Shown piece after piece: positions 54,424 through 62,700 of a stretch of 64,000 nt of DNA. Below the pieces are notes generated by a model. The model saw only the letters and a list, made by a program, of their open reading frames with translations. It searched no databases and was not told the origin of the DNA. The translations under genes and the position numbers were made by a program. The stretch is from Drosophila pseudoobscura (taxonomy: Eukaryota > Arthropoda > Insecta > Diptera > Drosophilidae). The stretch covers positions 35,727,869 through 35,791,868 of the forward strand of contig NC_046683.1 of assembly GCF_009870125.1 (NCBI RefSeq), read 5' to 3'. Every line of letters begins with the position of its first letter. Positions within the stretch are counted from its first letter, which is position 1.

Positions 54424-56249
54424 TCAGGTTAACGGCAGTCCCATCCAGAGGCTTGGATGAATTTGGACAAGGTCCCCGTGACGAAAGCGGCCCGAGAATC
54501 CGAAGACGAAGATTTCCAAGGGCCGGGCAATGGCAGAAGAAGTGGGAGACTGATTCCTCCTCTTCCTCGTCCCGTCAACTCCTGCAGAAGTTGATATAAG
54601 GGATTGACAGAGGCGTGAGTGCCTATCTACCAGTGTCCTGTGATGGCTCGAGTACCTACAAAGCACTGTGCTCTGCTGAGCGCTTTTTTGATCGATGTGG
54701 TCATTTCAGTCTCGAGACCCTGCAGGAAACGGTCTGCTGTCATCTTCTTTTTGCACTGTGCTCGAACAATTTGTGCGTGAGAAGCCTGCACGTAGCCAAA
54801 GGCATCGCTTCTTGCTCCCTCTCTTCTCCCTCTCTGCTCCCTACTTGCTCTCTCAGCGCATAAATCTCCACATTTGCACTTAGACGAACAAATCGAATTG
54901 GATGATAACAGAGGAATCGTAGTACCCTGTATGGCTAGCTCGTCGGCGGCGTCGTTTCCCTCGATGTTCCTGTGGCCGAGGACCCATATAAGGAAGAGAT
55001 TTTACTGCTCTGCGATCTCATGCAGAGACCTGCGGCAGTCATTTACAGTCGCTGAATTCGACGATATTGAGCCTAAACCTTTAATAGCTGCTTGGCTTTC
55101 CGAGAAGACACACTAAATGCATGTCTAGAAGTAGTTTGGAGACAATAGAAATGGCTTCCTTGATAGCCACAACCTCCGCTTAGAACACACTACAGTGATC
55201 CGGGAGCCTTAAGCAATGACTGATGTTCAGCTCGCTACAGTAGACTCCGCCTCCCACGCAGCCGTCTAACTTTGAGCCATCAGTGTCCTGGTTCACCCAT
55301 CTCCCAGTCCTCCCTAGGTGGGATTGATACCTATAAAGGCGTCGAGAGGTGATCACTAGGGATACAATAATCTGTCTTCTCCGGTAATTGCTTTCCACAG
55401 TTTGGCTTCTCTCATTCTGAGGGCGGAAAGTGAGATCTACAGGGAGGAGGTCCAGCACGGTATCCAGGGCTTCCCCTCGCCTGGAGTAATGCCCGCCGGT
55501 AATGCATAGATCTGCTATGTGTCGAGCTCTTCTGAGTCACCATACTACCACTCCATAAAGTATGATTGGCCGTATGATGTCGGTGTATAGCCACCGAGCC
55601 GTATGCGGGGTCATTCCCCATTTTAGACCGATTGCTTTCCTGCATGTGTAAAGGGCCTCTGTGGCCTTCTTTACTCTACCCTCTATGCTTAGTTTCTAAT
55701 CGAGTTTTCTGTCGAGGATTAGGCCAAGATACTTGGCATTATTGCTAAAGGCTGGCGCTTCTGAAATCTTTTGGGGAAGTGTGCGAGTGCTTGCCTGCCT
55801 TGGGAATGATAACGACTTTGGTCTGAAGCCAGGTGTCAGGGATGCACCCGTGGGAGAAGATTCCATCGTAAATTATTTTGAGCCGATTAATGGCTTAATG
55901 TCCGGCGTGAATCAGTTGGGCAGGGAAAATGCCGTCTGGCCCCACGGACTTGTAAGGTTTAAAGCTTTTGATCGCTCAGGATGGCAATTGCGACGACAGA
56001 AGGAGGTGCGAAGTAGTTGGGTCTGTTTTCATCGCAGCCAGGGAAGTGAGTATTTAGCAGAAGTTTACGCGACTCATCGTCCGTGAAGATCTTAAGAAGA
56101 CAAGTCGTGGCCTTCCTGAAAAACTTCTCCTCAGATGGGGACTCAGGGAGACCACGACAGAGGTAGTCAGAGTACCGAGTCCAGTTTGTCTGTCTGAGGT
56201 TCCGGAATTGAACTAGCTTCGGTAATGAAAAGGAGAATACAGTATCCAC
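54424..56249 (-). pseudogene. LOA/R1-type RT, RNase H and C-terminal region, fragmented
   Basis: Recognisable pieces: NWTRYSDYLCRGLPESPSEEK before RT, a gap where motifs A and YADD should be (55950-55700), KAIGLKWGMTPHTARWLYTD, IIRPIILYG and LDLLPVDLTF of the C-terminal RT, AEVVAIKEAISIVSK of RNase H and EEESVSHFFCHCPALGNLR at the end. There are many frameshifts and stops. A C1D exon scrap lies within it at 54846-54904. Confidence 0.65.
54846..54904 (+). pseudogene. C1D exon 1 scrap (59 bp)
   Basis: GCTCTCTCAGCGCATAAATC... to ...AAATCGAATTGGA matches 4679-4737 of the intact C1D exon with a handful of substitutions, including the DEQIELD-coding stretch. It is embedded in the 3' half of the LOA-like relic. 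It shares CATAAATC/CATTTG-type changes with the fragment at 42695-42740. Confidence 0.75.
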
Positions 56250-56790
56250 GTACCTGTGGTCCGAGAAGGAGTGTTCCTCCAGGACCCCCCAGGATAAAAT
56301 GTCCTCTGTGTCTCATGAGAGGCAAGCGTGAGGTCCAGGACCTCCTCGCGGTTTTTAATAATGAAAGTGGGGTCACTACCCCGGCTTAATAAGACCATCT
56401 GAGTGGTCAGTAGGTAACTGAAAAGGTACTCATCCCTTTCGTTTGTGTCAGTGCTTCCCCACTGGCAGTGATGTGCGTTGGCGTCGCGCCCCACAATTAA
56501 ACCGATGTCCGTACAGTCTGCGATTGAGGCCCGGATAGGCGAGTGTGGAGGAGTGAGCGCTCCTGGCCTTCAAGGCTCACTGCGGTATGGTCTTCATTGC
56601 TGAAATTTGGGAGCACAAATAAGCACGACTCCCTTCTTGCAAGAATGCAGATGCGAATTTTACCTACGGTTTCAGCTGCGCATAGCTTATAGTCTGAACT
56701 CCTCAGACCGGAGACCATGTTTCTGAGGATCCAGGGCTCCTGAATGAGGACTATGTCGGCTCCACCCTTGGCCAGATGGAGCAGTTTAGT
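56180..56790 (-). pseudogene. LOA/R1-type endonuclease
   Basis: Minus-strand frames 56718-56497, 56494-56213 and onward read KIRICILARRES, GRDANAHHCQWGSTDTNERD (the DANAHH signature), GSDPTFIIKNREEVLDLTLA and, in another frame, LEEHSFSDHRYVDTVF (catalytic Asp-His). A stop falls between the first two blocks and a frameshift near 56290. Confidence 0.75.
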
Positions 56791-56874
56791 AGCGCTTGCT
56801 GCCTTACAGTGGTGGAGGTTTATCGGTAGGAGCGTCAGTGATATGCCTGAGGCTCACCTCCACCATTGTTGTTT

Positions 56875-57474
56875 CTAGATCGCTGACGGGGGACTCCGGC
56901 TCCTCCACGCGATGTGGCTGGGACCCCTGGCTAGGTCGCTCTCACCGAACGCGTAGTCATCCAGGATGTCGTCCGACATCATGGACGCCGCATCCGACGC
57001 CGGGTTGTCCTCCTCACACGAGGCCTCCTCTTTCGGGATCTCTGGCAGCTCCGGGTATGTCTCGACCTGCATTTTTTTTGGCCCTGTGATCCGACTTGTA
57101 GGTGGATATGGTAACCTTCTTGTAGCCATAATCCACTACACCGCCCGTCTTTGTGAGGAAGTCTACGGAAAGAGGATGATCTGGCGCCTGTGTCCTTGGA
57201 TATCCTCTACCTTGGCCACCTTCCAATCGGCTGTAGGAAGGTGGGGGCTGCAGACCTCCAGTAACCTGAGTATCTGCTCAGGCTCTGCAGGCTTAGCCGA
57301 GACCCATGCTCGGGCTCTCGGACGGCTGGGGACATCTTTCCACTTCACGGCCAAAGTTGAACCCCTGGATAGACCTCTTTGAGGGCAGCCACCGCTTTCA
57401 TGTAGTGGGCCGAAGAGCGAGCGTCTTGACAGGCGATGGCTTTCACCTTGCTTGATGCCACCCTGCATCCTCAC
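56875..57474 (-). pseudogene. LOA/R1-type ORF1 fragment
   Basis: Contains LAVKWKDVPSRPRARAWVSA and EQILRLLEVCSPHLPTADWK, then in another frame LTKTGGVVDYGYKKVTISTY and an acidic C-terminus (EIPKEEASCEEDNPASDAAS). The C-terminal Cys motifs are not seen. It ends where the C1D-flank fragment begins. Confidence 0.6.
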
Positions 57475-57482
57475 ACTTTGGC

Positions 57483-57684
57483 CGGGTATAAAAAATCAAT
57501 GTTGTGTCAGCAAAGGAAAACGGATCGGATCTCGCCGGATCATTGTGCGGGAATCAAATTCATACTGTGTTGCTTACAAATTGGAAGCGGAGAGTGCCAA
57601 AATGCAATAGTTTTTTGTGTAAACATATATAAAGCTATCTTTCTCAGATCCCAAATGGGAAACAATGAAATAACTAAGAATAAA
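57483..57684 (+). repeat. Fragment of C1D upstream region
   Basis: Matches 4222-4449 (GGTATAAAAAATCAATGTTG through ACAATGAAATAACTAAGAAT) with an internal deletion near 57530 and some substitutions. No C1D coding sequence follows. It is cut at its left by the LOA-like element and at its right by about 45 unassigned bases before a DINE-1. Confidence 0.8.
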
Positions 57685-57729
57685 AGGAGAGCCGCGGCCC
57701 TTGTCGCGTCTCACAATGTTCCCGCTTGT

Positions 57730-58414
57730 TATACCCGATACTCAAAATGAGTATTGGGGTATATTAGATTTGTGGTAAAAGTGGATGTGTGTACCGTCCA
57801 GAAGGAATCGTTTCCGACCCCATAAAGTATATATATTCTTGATCAGCATCAATAGCCGAGTCGATTGAGCCCTGTCTGTCTGTCCGTCTGTCCGTCCCCT
57901 TCAGCGCCTAGTGCTCAAAGACTATAAGAGCTAGAGCAACGATGTTTCGGATCCAGACTTCTGTGATATGTCACTGCTACAAAAATATTTCAAAACTTCG
58001 CCCCGCGCACTTCCGCCCCCACAAAGGACGAAAATCTGTGGCATCCACAATTTTTAAAGATACGATAAAACCAAAAACGCAGAATCGTAGAGAATGGCCA
58101 TATCTTTTAGACTGCAGAATCTGAATTGGATCGTATTATTATTATAGCCAGCATCAAGAAAACAATTTCATTTTTTCTCGCCCTGTCTCTCTCTAACACA
58201 CACGTAGCATAGCCGGCTTTGCTTAGAGTAAAACATTAGCGCCTAGATCTCAGAGACTATAAAAGCTAGAGCAACCAAATTTGGTATCCACACTCCTATT
58301 ATATCGGACCGAGACGAGTTTGTTTAAAAATTTCGCCACACCCCCTTCCGCCCCCGCAAAGGACGAAAATCTGGGTCATCCACAAATCTCAGAGACTATT
58401 CACGCTAGAGTAAC
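57730..58414 (+). mobile_element. DINE-1-type Helitron, 5' part
   Basis: Starts TATACCCGATACTCAAAATG with the CTGTCCGT microsatellite (57875-57895) and two GC-rich subrepeats. It is interrupted at 58414 by the LTR of the right-edge BEL element, so its 3' end is presumably beyond the window. Confidence 0.85.
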
Positions 58415-58745
58415 TGTTGCGTGACCTTCCATCCATGGCCACAATTATTAGTTATAGATGGAATTATGAATTATGAATTATGAATTATGAAGTCTAGTGT
58501 AAGTTAGGCTAGGGCAAAGCGGGAGCGCAATAAAAGCTCGCTCTCTCGCTCTTGGCGAATTCGCCCCGCTTTGCCACCGTAGGATAGCTAGAGTAAGAGA
58601 TTTGAATTGTGAAGAAAATATAGTTGTTCGCCAACCTTGAAATAGATCGAGCGTATCAAGTTTTTCGCCCCGCCAAATAAATAATTTAAATTACAGCCAC
58701 CCAAAGTTTTCGGTAACTGATTAGAAAAACTCTTCTAATTTTTCA
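58415..58745 (+). repeat. 5' LTR of right-edge BEL element
   Basis: 331 bp from TGTTGCGTGACC to CTAATTTTTCA, inferred from the DINE-1 break on the left and the primer-site-like sequence on the right, because no second LTR is visible. It contains four tandem AATTATG units (about 58464-58491) and AATAAA at 58529-58534. Confidence 0.75.
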
Positions 58746-58763
58746 TGGCGCCCCCGGGTGGAC
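58746..58763 (+). other. Putative primer binding site
   Basis: TGGCGCCCCCGGGTGGAC directly follows the LTR. It starts like a tRNA-complementary site (TGGCGCC) but I cannot assign a tRNA. Confidence 0.5.
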
Positions 58764-59730
58764 TGTAAAGTGAATTATAGGCAACAAAAAACAAGTGACA
58801 GTGACACAAGAAATTGCAGTATACATATGCAAACATATTCGTTGCCCGCGTCGTGTGTGTGTGCAATCGGCAATCAATTTTTGTAAAATATCATCGCGTC
58901 GGTCGCGCCAACAATAATTTTTGTGCAATTCTGCTACCGCCGAGGGATGCCCTGCGAAAAAGACAGGAAAGTAGCAGTTGGATTCAAAAATCCAAAAGAG
59001 GAATCAGAGGTATTTGTGCAGAAAATTGAAGGCTGAGCTAAAGACATTCAGATCTTTCTTTGAGGTGTCTTGTGCTGAATACATTGCACATCGCCTTCAA
59101 TTCTAGGCACAGACGTATGATACATATATAGTAGAGCTTGATTGCATGCATTTTGTTATTAATTGCATAAATATAACTAAAAACATAAATACATACATAC
59201 ATATCGACCCAAACAGACATACATATGTGAACCGCTATTTGGACGCAACAGTTATACATATGTACATACATACATACATCTTTCGTTTACTGCAATCACT
59301 GTCAACGCCAACCCCCCCCCCCCCCCCCCCCCATTTTATTTTGTTCTACCTTTCTCGTCGTTAGAACAAAGTTTGTTCGTTCGTTCACCCAAGCCACGGC
59401 GTATAGAAAATATCCACACATACATACAAGCAGCAGCACCGGTGCATTATTTCGTTTTCGCTTTCGCTTCTCCACTGCTGCTTGCGTTGTATTTGTTGGG
59501 AGAATTTTCGTTGCCGCTCTTGAGCTTAACGGTGCGCCAAGTGACGTGCTACCCTACATCCAACGGGTATATTGTTTTCGGCTGTTACTTGCAACAACTC
59601 TTTCCCTTGATACCTCGTGCATCGACATTCAATTAAAATTCGTTTTCGATTATCGTTCTCGTTCAAAAATTTAAAATTAAAAAAAAAAAAAAATATTAAT
59701 AATAAATATATAAATAAAAACACAGCCATT
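58764..59730 (+). other. Leader of right-edge BEL element
   Basis: About 970 bases without a convincing gene. It includes a run of 21 C (59312-59332), ACATACATACAT-type repeats (59190-59280) and an A-rich tract just before the gag start codon (59679-59692). Confidence 0.6.
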
Positions 59731-62700
59731 ATGGCAGAAAAAAGTAAACCCACTCTTGAAGACTTAAAGATTAAGCTCAAAAGTAGAGTAAAAAGCATTC
59801 GCCGCTTAGAGGATCGATTAGATCAAGGGTCGATTCCTTTGCAATTACCGGAATTACAATGTAGATTAGATTGTTTGAATGCTTCAATTGAAAAGGCTAA
59901 CCATTTGCAGGAGCAAATCGAGGATATAACAGGTGATGATGCATATGCAGCCGAGTTGGAAGAGCTGATAATTGTCACCAAAGGAAAGATAATGTCGCTT
60001 ATCGCCGCCTTTGATGCAGCAAGCGAGACGAAGCCAGTGTCTTCTTCAGCCCCAACTCATGCTAGACTTCCGAAATTGGCATTACCCAAATTTAGTGGTA
60101 AACACTCGGAATTCAAAAATTTCATTAGCCTTTTCGAAAGACTAGTCCATAGCGACAACAGCATACCGGTGATCGAAAAATTTAATCATTTGATTTCGTG
60201 CCTCTCTGATGAAGCATTAGGAACAATAAAGGCGTTCCAAGTCACCGAGGCAAATTATGAAAAGGCCATGGCTGGCCTAAAACGAGTGTATGACAACGAT
60301 TATTTGATTTTCACGAATAATATTTCCACATTGTTCAATCTGCCGAGAATGTCGCATCAATCTGCATCATCTCTAAGAACTCTAATCGATACTGTTTCGT
60401 CGATTTACGGATCGTTACTGTCGATCGGAGATGATACAACAATTTCGAATGCAATGCTCATTCATCTCGTTTTAAACAGAGTCGACCCAGTGACGAAACA
60501 AAAGTGGGATGAACAGCTTACTTATGAGAAGTTGCCGCTTTGGTCCGACTTTGAGAAAGTCTTGAATCGTCGATACCAGCATCTGTCTGCTGAAGAATCG
60601 ACCAAGCCAAGGCAAGACAAAGTCATGCCAAGCAAGCAACATAATCGCAGTTCATTTGCTTGTTCTTCCACTTCCACCAACAGTAGAACTCAGCAAACTT
60701 GTAGCTACTGCAATTCAGGAGACCATGTAGTGTCAAATTGCCCTTCATTTTCGCGTCTCTCGGTGATGCAAAGGTTTGAGTTTGCTAAGTCGGCATCCCT
60801 ATGCATTAATTGTCTGCGAAAAGGCCACGCTGTTGTAAAATGCAAAGCCAATAAATGTCGAGTGTGCAGCCGCTCACATCATACATTATTGCATCGATAC
60901 ACAGTGTCGGCTAATAGTCTCGCGTTGCCACCACCCCAAGAGAGTCCTTCTCCTCCATCAAATCAGAATCAACCTTCCACGTCACATGTTTTGCATGCGA
61001 CAGCGTTGGACAGGGTAATTCTGGCTACGTCGATCGTAAGCGTCCGAACTAAGAGCGGTGAACACATTCTGGCCAGAGCTCTGCTCGACTCTGGATCACA
61101 AACAAATTTCATTACCGAGGACCTCGCTAATCGCTTACAGATCCGTAGAGAGGAGTCCTGTATTAACTTGCTTGGAATTGGTGAATCTAATTCCCAAGTA
61201 AAGGATAAAATACACACAGTGGTGAAGTCGCGAATAAATGGTAGTGAGTTCTCCTTTGATTTTTGGATCCTGAAATCAATTTCAGGTTATCACCCTGACC
61301 AGTCAGTGAATGTGACTGACTGGCGAATCCCAGAGAACCTACCACTGGCAGACCCTTATTTCTACAAGCCACAAAGAATAGATATGTTAATTGGAGCAGA
61401 ATCGTTCTTTGAATTATTAGCTGTTGGTCAAATTAAACAAGGTCCTGACTTTCCAACTCTTCAGAAAACCCTTCTTGGTTGGGTTGTGTCGGGAAAATAT
61501 GTTTCCAGGAGTTCTGCTCCTCAAATTACAAACAGTTTGAGTTGCAGTGAAGAGTTGCTAGTATCCATCGATAGGACCTTGAAAAAGTTTTGGTCACTGG
61601 AAGAAATGCCATCTACCAAGAAAATTGCCACACCTGAGCACAAGCTATGTGAAGAACACTATCGTAAGACGACTCAGGTACTATCATCAGGTCGGTTCGA
61701 AGTAAGGCTCCCGTTTAAATCAGATCCAAATTGTTTAGGAAACTCCTTTGAGGTTGCGAAACGGCGGTTTTTGTCGCTTGAAAGACGATTGCATCGTGAC
61801 CCTGAGTTGAAGAAAATGTACTTGGAATTCATGGAAGAGTACCTCTCCTTAGGTCATATGTCTCCTACTGACAATACGATTCCGTCTACTCCACACTACG
61901 TAATCCCTCATCAGTGTGTTCTGAGGCCCCAAAGTACGTCTACCAAGCTCCGAGTCGTGTTCGATGCTTCGTCCAAGACGTCCTCACAGGTGGCCTTAAA
62001 TGACATTCTGATGGTGGGACCTACCATTCAAGAGGAATTATACTCGACACTGCTCCGTTTCCGTCTGCACAGGTTTGCCCTGACTGCTGATGTTAAAAAG
62101 ATGTATCGCCAAGTGATGGTGAACGAAGCGGATCGGCAGTTTCAGCTCATAGTGTGGAGAAGAGACCCTTCTGAATCCTTGAGATTATACAAGCTCAACA
62201 CTGTAACCTATGGGACTGGACCAGCCCCATTCTTAGCTATCCGGTGTTTGAAAAGGTTGAGTGAGTCTGCGAAGCTCTCATTCCCTAGAGCTGCTAACGT
62301 TATTGGGTCCGACTTTTACGTCGATGACTTGTTGACTGGTGCTGCATGCGTAGAGGAGCTAAGGGCAATTAAGTCCGAAGTGTCTCAGGTTCTTCAGACC
62401 GCAGGGTTTGAGTTGACTAAGTGGTTTTCAAACTCACCCGAGATCACCGCATCTGAGAGCACAGCCAAACCCATAACAATCTCGGATTCAGAGTCGACAA
62501 AGGCGTTAGGAATCTCATGGTTACCTACTGACGATGCCTTTAAGTTCAAAATTGACAATTCAGTTATGGGTCTCCGAGCGACAAAACGGAACATACTATC
62601 GGTGACATCAAAGTTGTTTGACCCCCTAGGTTTATTAAGTCCTATCGTTATAAAAGGCAAGATCCTATTGCAGGAGCTTTGGCTTAACAAACTAGATTGG

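Larger units (their letters stand above)
54278..57480 (-). mobile_element. LOA/R1-type non-LTR retrotransposon, decayed
   Basis: Minus-strand order is ORF1 (57474-56875), endonuclease (56780-56180), the beginning of RT (56170-55960), a large loss of RT core, the RT C-terminus (55640-55400), RNase H remains (about 55210-54905) and a Cys-His C-terminal motif (54570-54490). The 3' end near 54278 has a short TTAACCTAACC-like tail. An RNase H domain downstream of RT points to the LOA/I/R1 side of non-LTR elements. Confidence 0.7.

Noticed and set aside
58813..59029. Small open frame in the leader of the right-edge BEL element as an accessory gene
   Set aside because: 71 codons, no motif, within the untranslated leader and not supported by any second copy.
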